A DNA stretch of 9,384 nt from SAR324 cluster bacterium (GTDB taxonomy: Bacteria; SAR324; XYD2-FULL-50-16): assembly GCA_002401295.1 (NCBI GenBank), contig NVSR01000083.1, forward strand, positions 1 through 9,384, read 5' to 3'. The translations under genes were made by a program, and so were the position numbers. Each line of letters begins with the position of its first letter. The stretch's first letter is position 1. The notes beneath the pieces are model-generated. The model ran no database searches. It was not told the DNA's origin and saw only the letters and a program-made list of their open reading frames with translations. This document shows, piece after piece, positions 1-4,540 of the stretch.

Positions 1-518
1 TGAATGAATTTCATACAACGTTGACTACTGTAAGAAAATATGGAGTATCTATTTCTCTAATTTTACAGGATATTGAGCAATTAACAAATACCTATGGGAG
101 TTCACAAGCTGCTATTATAATGAATGGAGGTACTTCTTCTAGATTATTTTTGCCAGGAATGAGTTTAGAGAGTTGTAAAGAAGTAGAACGCTTATTAGGG
201 CAAGCAACGATAGAGGATATAGACTTTTGGACACAGATAAAAGAAGCTCCTTATGGCAGGTCACTATTGACCGCTCAAGAGATACGAACGATGGAAAACG
301 GAAAAGGAATTTTTGTTCATGGAAATGAATTACCAATTCAATTGGATATGATACCATATTATACCAATAGTAACTTAAATTGTTATACGGAAATTCCCCC
401 TTTAGCTTTTATTGCAAATCAACAACAACCAGTAATTTATATCCCATTACCAATACTACCGCCTAGCAACAATTATAATCAAGGAGGAAATCATCAACTT
501 CCATTCTTTGATTTATGA
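1..518 (+). CDS. TraG/VirD4-type conjugative coupling protein, C-terminal part (5' end outside window)
   Basis: This is the C-terminal end of a coupling ATPase that brings relaxase-bound DNA to the type IV secretion channel at the inner membrane. The frame is open from base 3, so the TTG at 21 is internal and the true start lies upstream. Visible family hallmarks, in order, are TTVRKYGVSISLILQDIEQL (nt 27-86; the QD..QL element is the conserved Gln motif after Walker B), YGSSQAAIIMNGG, the segment around SLESCKEVERLLGQATI, and PYGRSLLTAQEIRTM followed by an ELPIQLDMIPYY segment, which matches the usual 'G+ LLT x E+' ending of VirD4/TraG proteins. Walker A and B would be upstream of the window. 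The last roughly 40 residues are a Pro/Asn/Gln-rich tail, which is common but not conserved in the family. VirB4 is the main alternative, but the post-Walker-B pattern fits VirD4/TraG better. It implies a conjugative plasmid or integrative conjugative element. Confidence 0.85.
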   Translation, partial: NEFHTTLTTVRKYGVSISLILQDIEQLTNTYGSSQAAIIMNGGTSSRLFLPGMSLESCKEVERLLGQATIEDIDFWTQIKEAPYGRSLLTAQEIRTMENGKGIFVHGNELPIQLDMIPYYTNSNLNCYTEIPPLAFIANQQQPVIYIPLPILPPSNNYNQGGNHQLPFFDL

Positions 519-1050
519 GTTTTGTGGGTCGTTAAATATCGTCTAAAACCAGTAGGAATTCTATTTTTAAGTTTTGGTGGTATTTTTAAGTCTCCTTTAT
601 TTAAAAGGTTAATGTAAAATGTCGTACAATTTTCTCCCTTAAAGAACCCCAAAATATTGTAAGAAGGGGTTGTTTGCACATAGCGTAACAAAGGTCAATT
701 TTAGAAATAACATATCTACAAATCGACTTTTGTTATTATAAGAGGTATGGAAATTATAGCTACAAAACCTGCTACATTAGGTGATATAAATAGCTGACAG
801 TCAAACTTAGGATGTGCTAAAAAGTGGCTGAAATTTTAATTTCCTAATAAATAGAGCAATGTCAAATTTTCTGGTGCTATTGCATGATTTTGTCTATAGT
901 ATGAGGCTGTATTTCGTAGGCTAGTACAATATAGCTTGATAAATGAATTACTCTTATCTGTTCCTTTGTGTACGATTGATATTGACACTCGTAATTCTCT
1001 TTGTACTATTCTATTTGCTAATCTAAATTTTTAATCAAAAAAGCAATGAA
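519..1050. other. 532-base gap with no convincing gene
   Basis: No convincing gene is seen on either strand. There is a direct repeat TATTTTTAAG at 562-571 and 581-590, and a weak hairpin AACCCC/GGGGTT (645-650 and 666-671) with a 15-base loop and no T-run. An inverted repeat at 686-735 is listed separately. On the reverse strand the frame from 1030 down to 839 is open for 64 codons without a plausible ATG. After one TAA (836-838) the same frame stays open for another 39 codons, to a TAG at 716-718. This could be a decayed gene or chance in AT-rich DNA; I recognise no family in its translation. A reverse frame at 494-691 is open but has no coding hallmarks I can name. Confidence 0.5.
686..735. 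repeat. 11-bp inverted repeat with a 28-base spacer
   Basis: TAACAAAGGTC (686-696) pairs with GACTTTTGTTA (725-735). One position would be a G-U wobble in RNA. There is no T-run, so it is not an ordinary terminator. It could be the remnant end of a mobile element, a binding site, or chance. Confidence 0.35.
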
Positions 1051-1365
1051 ATGGATATTACAGATGTTGGTTGGGAGCATAAACCTCCTGAATATGAAAC
1101 AGGAGACTACTGGTTTGATGGAAAGTTTTTCGTAACGCAAGGTGTCCAAGATGCTTTGTCAAAGGAAGAAATTCTTTTAATCTATGCTCATATTATAAAT
1201 TTAGTGCAGCAAAAAGAAGGGCTAGATTATCTGCATGTTTTCCTTCAAAAAGAAAAAGAGTATAAGCTTTTCTTTATTGATCAGGTTACTAGAGAATCAC
1301 TCCAAAGTGGAGAACAACCTTCTGAACATAACTATAGTACTTTGATGTTTGATCACGAGTACTAA
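1051..1365 (+). CDS. Hypothetical protein, 104 aa
   Basis: A small acidic, soluble protein of unknown function, with no signal peptide, membrane segment or cysteine. The N-terminal part contains GKFFVTQGVQDALSKEEI (residues 24-41), and the C-terminal end is YKLFFIDQVTRE followed by HNYSTLMFDHEY. The pattern 'V-T-x-G-V near the N-terminus, then T-L-x-F/L-x-x-E-Y at the very end' is loosely like small orphan proteins found on conjugative plasmids and integrative elements, but that resemblance is from memory and weak. The ATG at 1051 was chosen because the nearby ATG at 1046 is in another frame that closes after a few dozen codons. Only a weak purine stretch precedes it, which is normal in Bacteroidota. 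It is followed within 11 bases by a good intrinsic terminator, supporting a real transcription unit. It lies between a coupling-protein gene and an ArdC-like gene, so accessory cargo of the same element is a reasonable guess. Confidence 0.7.
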   Translation: MDITDVGWEHKPPEYETGDYWFDGKFFVTQGVQDALSKEEILLIYAHIINLVQQKEGLDYLHVFLQKEKEYKLFFIDQVTRESLQSGEQPSEHNYSTLMFDHEY

Positions 1366-1375
1366 AATAGTTGTT

Positions 1376-1408
1376 GAGAGTTCCTCTAAGAAGGGACTCT
1401 CTTTTATT
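1376..1408 (+). terminator. Intrinsic terminator for the 1051-1365 gene
   Basis: The 10-bp stem is GAGAGTTCCT (1376-1385) and AGGGACTCTC (1392-1401), with one T-G wobble and a six-base loop CTAAGA. It is followed by TTTTATT. It begins 11 bases after the stop codon at 1365. Confidence 0.85.
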
Positions 1409-1442
1409 AAAAAAAGAGGAGATTGTCATTTAAACAATCTCC
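1409..1442 (-). terminator. Intrinsic terminator for the reverse-strand 1468-2659 operon
   Basis: On the reverse strand, GGAGATTGT (complement of 1434-1442) pairs perfectly with ACAATCTCC (complement of 1418-1426) across a seven-base loop, and a T-run follows (complement of 1409-1415, seven T after the CTC of the stem base). It lies about 26 bases after the stop of the 85-residue gene and abuts the forward terminator, so the two convergent units are insulated from each other. Confidence 0.85.
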
Positions 1443-1467
1443 CTGCTATTTCCCCACCAGAATAATA

Positions 1468-1725
1468 TTATAATAATTCGTAAAAAAAATGAATTCGAGA
1501 CCATTCTACACAGAGCAGCTGTTTGTCCTCATAGGAAAACTGTTTTACAGTCACATGGTAGTCTTCAAATAAATCCTTAGGACTAAAAGCTCCTAAATCA
1601 ACGAGAGCTTGTTTTTGCTCTTTTGTGGCAGGTTTTAAACTGAACCAAAGTGATTCATAGACCTCTATCATTTGGAGTTGTTTGTAATCACAATGAACAC
1701 AGTCGAAAAGAAATTGAACGTCCAT
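1468..1725 (-). CDS. Hypothetical protein, 85 aa, coupled to the ArdC-like gene
   Basis: Unknown function. The product is small and acidic, with many aromatic residues, no signal peptide and no membrane segment. A single CVHC pair sits at residues 9-12 near the N-terminus. It has only two other Cys-containing spots and no second Cys pair, so a zinc finger is not supported. Its ATG (complement of 1723-1725) comes one base after the stop codon of the upstream ArdC-like gene (TAATATG), a spacing typical of translational coupling, so the two proteins are probably made together. A strong terminator follows. By position it may be an accessory partner of the ArdC-like protein or simply another early-transfer gene of the same element; the sequence itself does not decide this. 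Confidence 0.75.
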   Translation of the reverse strand: MDVQFLFDCVHCDYKQLQMIEVYESLWFSLKPATKEQKQALVDLGAFSPKDLFEDYHVTVKQFSYEDKQLLCVEWSRIHFFYELL

Positions 1726-1726
1726 A

Positions 1727-2659
1727 TTAGCCTCGTTGCCCTCCTAAGATGAAATCCACTGCTTGTTGTGCTCTTGATGCTGCTCGGAAGATAAACCGTT
1801 TATCTTCTTCCATAGCTTGTATCCAAGTGGAAACATGGTCAGATTCTTCCTCTAATTGAGTCAGTTGTTCAATACCGACAATAGCGGTTAACATACAAGC
1901 TCCAAGCTCTCCAATGAGGCTTTCTTCTGTATATATTAGCTGATCGCCCAAAGTGCTGTCCATGATGCCAAAACGAGCAAGTCGTTTTATATTTCCTGTC
2001 CAATGAATCAAGTTATGAAACAGAAGAAGGTAATAGGTTTCTGGGTCATTAAATACTTTGAATTGTGGCAGAACAATATGATCTAGTACAGGATTATAGT
2101 AAGCATTTAGCTCTTCCTGATTTTTGATAATAGGTTCTTCTTTCATCGCATCTAAAATTAAATCACAATGTGTGATTACATCATTTCGATGCTTTTCTTC
2201 TGGTTCTTCCCACGAAAGACCATTGATACACGAAATGTTAAAAACATGATGTTTTTTGAGGTACGAAATTCGTTGTACTTCTTCGTGCCTTGCTTCCATT
2301 TGTTGTGCTTGAACGACAGAAATTAAATCTCCAGCTTGGTTTCTATAGTAAGAGTTAAAGTAGAAAACCTCATTGGATTTTGTTCCCCTCAACACGTTAC
2401 CACCAAGCTTTTTAATTTGATTCCATGTCATGTAAAAAGGCACTTCATGAGAAGTCATTAAATTGAGCAAAAGCCAATTAATTCCTTGGTATTGGTGACC
2501 AGAATAATAGTTCTTAGCAAAACCGATGTAAGGATGTTTTAACGTCCTTCGCCAGGGTATTTCGCCTCGTTCTAGGTGTTTGATAATTTTCCTTGTAACC
2601 ACTTGGTAAAAATCTACCCGTTTGGATTTTTCCAAGGTTGTTTGAGATGTTTCTTGCAT
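1727..2659 (-). CDS. ArdC-like antirestriction protein with a substituted metalloprotease motif
   Basis: Two-domain ArdC-type protein, 310 aa. Members are carried by conjugative elements; ArdC binds ssDNA and protects incoming DNA from restriction. The N-terminal ssDNA-binding domain (about residues 14-145) shows GEIPWR (32-37), SGHQYQGINWLLL (53-65), MTWNQIKKLGGNVLRG (77-92) and HHVFNISCINGL (137-148). The C-terminal zincin-like domain (about 160-263) shows AYYNPVLDHIVLP (186-198), then LFHNLIHWTGNIKRL (213-227) and YTEESLIGELGA (243-254). Family members normally have HELxHWTG here. This one has HNLIH, so the catalytic glutamate is Asn216 (codon AAC at complement 2012-2014), while His215 and His219 remain. 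The usual EE pair further on is E246-S247, with E251 kept. Peptidase activity is therefore doubtful. I chose the ATG at 2659; an in-frame TTG at 2707 would add 16 residues with no family match. It is the first gene of a two-gene operon. Confidence 0.88.
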   Translation of the reverse strand: MQETSQTTLEKSKRVDFYQVVTRKIIKHLERGEIPWRRTLKHPYIGFAKNYYSGHQYQGINWLLLNLMTSHEVPFYMTWNQIKKLGGNVLRGTKSNEVFYFNSYYRNQAGDLISVVQAQQMEARHEEVQRISYLKKHHVFNISCINGLSWEEPEEKHRNDVITHCDLILDAMKEEPIIKNQEELNAYYNPVLDHIVLPQFKVFNDPETYYLLLFHNLIHWTGNIKRLARFGIMDSTLGDQLIYTEESLIGELGACMLTAIVGIEQLTQLEEESDHVSTWIQAMEEDKRFIFRAASRAQQAVDFILGGQRG

Positions 2660-2701
2660 AGTATTCTCATTTTTGATTCGTGAATTGGTAGGTTTGTGAA
2701 A

Positions 2702-2739
2702 TAGCAAAAACAGACCTTTGAAAAAAGAACTGTTTGCTA
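2702..2739. promoter_or_regulatory. Imperfect inverted repeat upstream of the ArdC-like operon
   Basis: TAGCAAAAACAG (2702-2713) faces CTGTTTGCTA (2730-2739): a ten-base arm against a twelve-base arm with two extra A residues. It lies 43 bases upstream of the chosen ATG of the ArdC-like gene, where an operator or promoter is expected. The right arm includes GTTTGCTAG (2732-2740), which recurs at 3039-3047. No consensus Bacteroidota promoter was found here. Confidence 0.3.
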
Positions 2740-2793
2740 GACTCTATCACAGGCTCTATATCTGCCGAAAAGAAAATGAGTTGTTTTATAAAA

Positions 2794-2853
2794 AGCTATA
2801 AAAAAGCCTCCAAAAATAGAAAAGAGTCCATTTTTGAAGGCATTTATATAGCT
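2794..2853 (-). repeat. 24-bp imperfect inverted repeat, possible reverse-strand terminator
   Basis: Arms at 2794-2817 and 2830-2853 match at 21 of 24 positions around a 12-base loop. The inner 12 bp (GCCTCCAAAAAT against ATTTTTGAAGGC) have one mismatch. Read on the reverse strand, the inner stem ends in GGAGGC followed by TTTTTT (complement of 2800-2805), the form of an intrinsic terminator. No reverse-strand gene was found that would need it, since the next one upstream (3825-4079) has its own terminator. It may end a small untranslated transcript or insulate the ArdC-like operon. A 64-codon forward frame across it begins with TTG and looks spurious. Confidence 0.6.
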
Positions 2854-2905
2854 GTTGGATTAGTTTCTATACGCTTAAAAGCCTATAGAATTACTCTGAA
2901 GAAAA

Positions 2906-3240
2906 GCAAACCCAATTCAAGAAAATAGTTTTAGGAAAGTAATTCTGGGTTGCACTAGAATTCTTTGGTACTGCGGTTCAGAAATAATTCTGGATTTTGT
3001 TGTGGATTGGAGTTGTTTGTACTAAAAACTGTAATTGGGTTTGCTAGCTGAGTATACCTGTATATAAATATTGCGTCAAATGATTTTACTTTTCGATTCC
3101 TCAAAAACAGGATAACAACTAATCGCAAATCCAATCACAGTCTAGGTAAACCTAGTCCAATAACAGGTATTAGTGTTATCCTGTTATTAGGGACTGACTT
3201 GGGAGTGGTGATACCTAATTAAACCTGTAATTGAATTTGC
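2906..3240. repeat. Iteron-like family of degenerate 17-bp repeats in both orientations
   Basis: The approximate consensus is ACTGTAATTGGRTTTGC. The clearest copies are 3028-3044 (forward, ACTGTAATTGGGTTTGC), 3125-3141 (reverse, ACTGTGATTGGATTTGC) and 3224-3240 (forward, CCTGTAATTGAATTTGC); any two of these agree at 14 or 15 of 17 positions. A fourth copy, 2906-2922 on the reverse strand, matches 14 of 17. Together with base 2905 it forms a perfect 13-bp inverted repeat, AGCAAACCCAATT (2905-2917) against AATTGGGTTTGCT (3033-3045). Weaker copies with an inserted CT or G are at 2939-2953, 2984-2999 and 3000-3015. The region has no gene. By analogy it could be iterons of a replication origin, a transfer origin, or binding sites for a regulator or recombinase. 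No Rep or relaxase gene is visible here to choose between these. Confidence 0.6.
3106..3185. repeat. Nested inverted repeats within the iteron-like region
   Basis: The outer arms are AACAGGATAACAACTAAT (3106-3123) and ATTAGTGTTATCCTGTT (3169-3185), complementary except for one bulged base. Inside is a small palindrome, CTAGGTAAACCTAG (3142-3155), and one of the 17-bp repeats. Copies of ACAGGTA-like sequence recur nearby at 3164, 3261 and, on the reverse strand, near 3055 and 3225. The layout would form a cruciform in DNA or a branched structure in RNA. A poor match to a Bacteroidota promoter -7 box, TACTTTTC near 3087, lies just upstream, and a terminator-like hairpin lies downstream at 3302. 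Confidence 0.5.
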
Positions 3241-3301
3241 ATTTTAATTCTAAAGACAAAACAGGTAAAGTCAATTTTTATTGATAGTTTATGCTATGTT
3301 T

Positions 3302-3327
3302 CTTGATAAGAATCAAGGTGTTTTTTT
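3302..3327 (+). terminator. Possible intrinsic terminator
   Basis: The six-base stem is CTTGAT (3302-3307) and ATCAAG (3312-3317), with the loop AAGA. It is followed by GTG and then seven T (3321-3327). The stem is weak and the T-run is offset by three bases. No coding gene precedes it, so if real it would end a short non-coding transcript crossing the inverted repeats at 3106-3185. Confidence 0.4.
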
Positions 3328-3405
3328 ATTGAAAAAGTGATTACTTTAGCTTCTATTCCTTCTTTATAGTGAGCCACCATAAAAATAATTTCGCTTATGA
3401 GCACA

Positions 3406-3438
3406 TTTGAGTAGAATAGCATCTGCTCTTACTTTTTG
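3406..3438 (+). promoter_or_regulatory. Near-consensus Bacteroidota promoter
   Basis: TTTG (3406-3409) is followed after 20 bases by TACTTTTTG (3430-3438), one T longer than the TAnnTTTG -7 box of Bacteroidota promoters; the spacing fits. Transcription would begin near 3445, just before the hairpin at 3448. It could drive the 3493-3666 ORF. Confidence 0.3.
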
Positions 3439-3493
3439 TCAGAAAACAACACACAGTTATGTGTGTTTTTTTAATTCTTTACCTTCTGACAAA
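3435..3493 (+). promoter_or_regulatory. Nested inverted repeats ending on a start codon: possible attenuator or operator
   Basis: A perfect 10-bp outer repeat, TTTGTCAGAA (3435-3444) and TTCTGACAAA (3484-3493), encloses a perfect 8-bp hairpin, AACACACA (3448-3455) and TGTGTGTT (3460-3467), with the loop GTTA and a T-run at 3466-3472, the form of an intrinsic terminator. The last base of the outer repeat is the A of the ATG of the small ORF at 3493. The arrangement could be an attenuator, a hairpin that hides the start codon, or two half-sites of an operator. The left arm overlaps the candidate -7 box, which favours the operator reading if that promoter is real. Confidence 0.45.
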
Positions 3494-3666
3494 TGAAATC
3501 CCTTATTGTTTTAAAAACACTCTACGCTGAAAGTACAGAAATTGGTTCTGGAGCTTTTGTTGCCTTAGATCAAGCTTCTCCTCCTATTATTAATTTATTA
3601 AAAAGGGCGTATCAATCAGACAACTCTACCTTAGCAGGAGATATTAATTACTTATTCTCTCTGTAG
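3493..3666 (+). CDS. Small hypothetical protein, 57 aa
   Basis: ATG at 3493, TAG at 3664-3666. The product begins MKSLIVLKTLYAESTEIGSG and ends AGDINYLFSL. It has balanced composition, one Pro-Pro pair and an amphipathic middle (INLLKRAYQ), and neither a classical signal peptide nor a membrane helix. I recognise no family. Support for coding is the protein-like composition and the structured leader ending exactly at its ATG. Against it are the short length and the lack of any known domain. No forward terminator follows directly; the hairpin at 3710-3735 has its T-run on the other strand. It stands alone and points toward the reverse-strand HTH gene. It could be a small regulator or toxin-like peptide, but nothing in the sequence shows that. 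Confidence 0.4.
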   Translation: MKSLIVLKTLYAESTEIGSGAFVALDQASPPIINLLKRAYQSDNSTLAGDINYLFSL

Positions 3667-3703
3667 AACTGCCATTCTACAAGACAAGAGGTAAGAGCAT
3701 AAC

Positions 3704-3735
3704 AAAAAAAAGAGTTCCTTATTATACAAACTCTT
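3704..3735 (-). terminator. Intrinsic terminator downstream of the HTH gene
   Basis: On the reverse strand a 7-bp stem, AAGAGTT and AACTCTT (complements of 3729-3735 and 3710-3716), with a 12-base loop, is followed by a run of T (complement of 3704-3710). It lies about 90 bases beyond the stop of the HTH gene at 3825. The 3736-3824 stretch between them holds no visible gene. Confidence 0.6.
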
Positions 3736-3824
3736 CCATACCACAAACCAATCTCGTACTTTCTGCTTTTTCTTTCTAACAGAATACGTATTAGTTTGTC
3801 AATGTAGTAGTAACTGTCCAAGGA

Positions 3825-4079
3825 TTATTTTTCAGTAGAATCCTCAAATCCTTCAGAGAAAAATTCTTCTAAATTAATACCGTGAATATGAATAAGTTTT
3901 AGAAATGAACTAAAACGTAAATCAGATCCCTTTTCATATCGCCCATATTGAGATCTTGATATTTTATTCTCATAGGCAAAAAATTCATAATTAGAATAAC
4001 CTTTATCCTTTCGTAATTGTCGTAAACGTTCACCTAGTTTATTTAAGGTGTCTTGGATGAATTTTTCTTCTTCTGTCAT
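3825..4079 (-). CDS. Xre/Cro-CI family HTH transcriptional regulator
   Basis: A DNA-binding regulator of 84 aa. An HTH_3-type domain occupies about residues 14-73: first helix LGERLRQLRKDKGYS (15-29), second helix around NYEFFAYENK (30-39), recognition helix and its cap ISRSQYGRYEKG (40-51), then FSSFLKLIHIHGINLEEFF (57-75), whose L-x-K-L-x-x-x-x-G-I-x-L-E-E-F pattern is typical of Xre proteins. There is no separate sensor or protease domain, so it is a minimal repressor-like protein. The ATG at 4079 was chosen; an in-frame TTG at 4097 would add six residues outside the domain. It is divergent from the operon beginning at 4201, and the 121 bases between them hold two perfect inverted repeats. 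Control of that operon, of itself, or of both is the natural inference; the direction of control is unknown. Confidence 0.88.
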   Translation of the reverse strand: MTEEEKFIQDTLNKLGERLRQLRKDKGYSNYEFFAYENKISRSQYGRYEKGSDLRFSSFLKLIHIHGINLEEFFSEGFEDSTEK

Positions 4080-4116
4080 AATACAAAAATGCGACAAAAG
4101 AACTTCTTATAGTACC

Positions 4117-4140
4117 TTTAATTTAGGGGACTAAATTAAA
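4117..4140. promoter_or_regulatory. Perfect 10-bp inverted repeat, probable operator
   Basis: TTTAATTTAG (4117-4126) and CTAAATTAAA (4131-4140) are exact reverse complements around GGGA. The site is 37 bases upstream of the HTH start and 60 bases upstream of the 4201 start. Its two-fold symmetry, AT-rich arms and position in a divergent region are what an Xre dimer operator looks like. Binding is inference. Confidence 0.6.
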
Positions 4141-4156
4141 TACACCTAAAAAGTGG

Positions 4157-4196
4157 CTTTTTTCTTTTAAATAAACTACCTTTAAAAGAAAAAGGC
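4157..4196 (+). promoter_or_regulatory. Long hairpin directly upstream of the 4201 start codon
   Basis: TTTTTCTTTTAAA (4159-4171) and TTTAAAAGAAAAA (4181-4193) pair perfectly over 13 bp with a nine-base loop, and extend outward by a T-G wobble and two further pairs to about 16 bp (4156-4158 with 4194-4196). The right arm ends five bases before the ATG at 4201, in the position of the ribosome binding site. In RNA it could block translation initiation; in DNA it could be a second operator. Confidence 0.5.
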
Positions 4197-4200
4197 GAGT

Positions 4201-4533
4201 ATGAAATTAGTTATGATTATATTGACTGCTATTAGTTTATTAGGTTTTTTTAATTCAAATGAAACTTACCCATCATATAAAACTAAGGTGTTTGTCCATT
4301 CGGACTCTATACCCAAAGTCCAGTTTTATGGGCTAACAGCTCATAAAATTACCACAATGCCAATAGAAGAAATTAAGCATTTTTGTAGCACTCATAATAT
4401 TCCTTTGTCTCAATTTGTATTAACACGAACAAAAGCAAAAAATTATTTATTGAAAGAAAAAGCAAAACGTGATAGTATAGAGGTTGTTAAAATTTATGAG
4501 CGGATAGATAGGCGTTTAGATATAAATAAATAA
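4201..4533 (+). CDS. Small exported or membrane-anchored hypothetical protein, 110 aa
   Basis: Unknown function. The N-terminus is a clear signal-type segment: Lys2, then the hydrophobic core LVMIILTAISLLGFF (residues 3-17), then polar NSNE. No cysteine follows, so it is not a lipoprotein. Without a strong cleavage motif it may remain an N-terminal anchor facing the periplasm. The rest is basic and soluble: a middle part with PIEEIKHFCSTHNIPLSQFVL (about residues 54-74; written here only as a landmark for a helical segment) and a charged C-terminal helix rich in Lys, Arg and Asp. It is the first gene of a two-gene unit, ending seven bases before the ATG of the coiled-coil gene. Expression is probably set by the hairpin and operator-like repeats just upstream and by the divergent HTH protein. 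No homologue family is recognised. Confidence 0.75.
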   Translation: MKLVMIILTAISLLGFFNSNETYPSYKTKVFVHSDSIPKVQFYGLTAHKITTMPIEEIKHFCSTHNIPLSQFVLTRTKAKNYLLKEKAKRDSIEVVKIYERIDRRLDINK

Positions 4534-4540
4534 AGTTTTG

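Larger units (their letters stand above)
3241..3492. other. Non-coding stretch between the repeat region and the small ORF
   Basis: No gene is seen. The stretch is AT-rich and contains a terminator-like hairpin (3302-3327), a near-consensus promoter (3406-3438) and the nested inverted repeat in front of the 3493 ORF (3435-3493), each listed separately. Very short ATG frames, for example from 3291, close within about 15 codons. Confidence 0.5.

Noticed and set aside
480..518. AAGGAGG resembling a strong ribosome binding site at 481-487
   Set aside because: It lies in codons of the coupling protein tail, and the next ATG (514) opens only six codons. Bacteroidota rely little on this motif.
494..691. 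65-codon reverse ORF overlapping the end of the coupling-protein gene
   Set aside because: No recognised domain, partly antisense to the coupling-protein gene, and no terminator or partner gene; treated as gap content.
817..829. 13-mer CTAAAAAGTGGCT shared with 4146-4158
   Set aside because: In about 9 kb of AT-rich DNA one shared 13-mer is expected by chance, and the flanks do not match.
2734..2928. 64-codon forward ORF
   Set aside because: It starts with TTG, is Lys/Ser-rich with no domain, and covers a long inverted repeat and part of the repeat family; its openness looks incidental.
3080..3116. Short frame MILLFDSSKTG, reminiscent of the start of NrdI
   Set aside because: It stops after 11 codons and no frame continues the NrdI sequence; chance resemblance.
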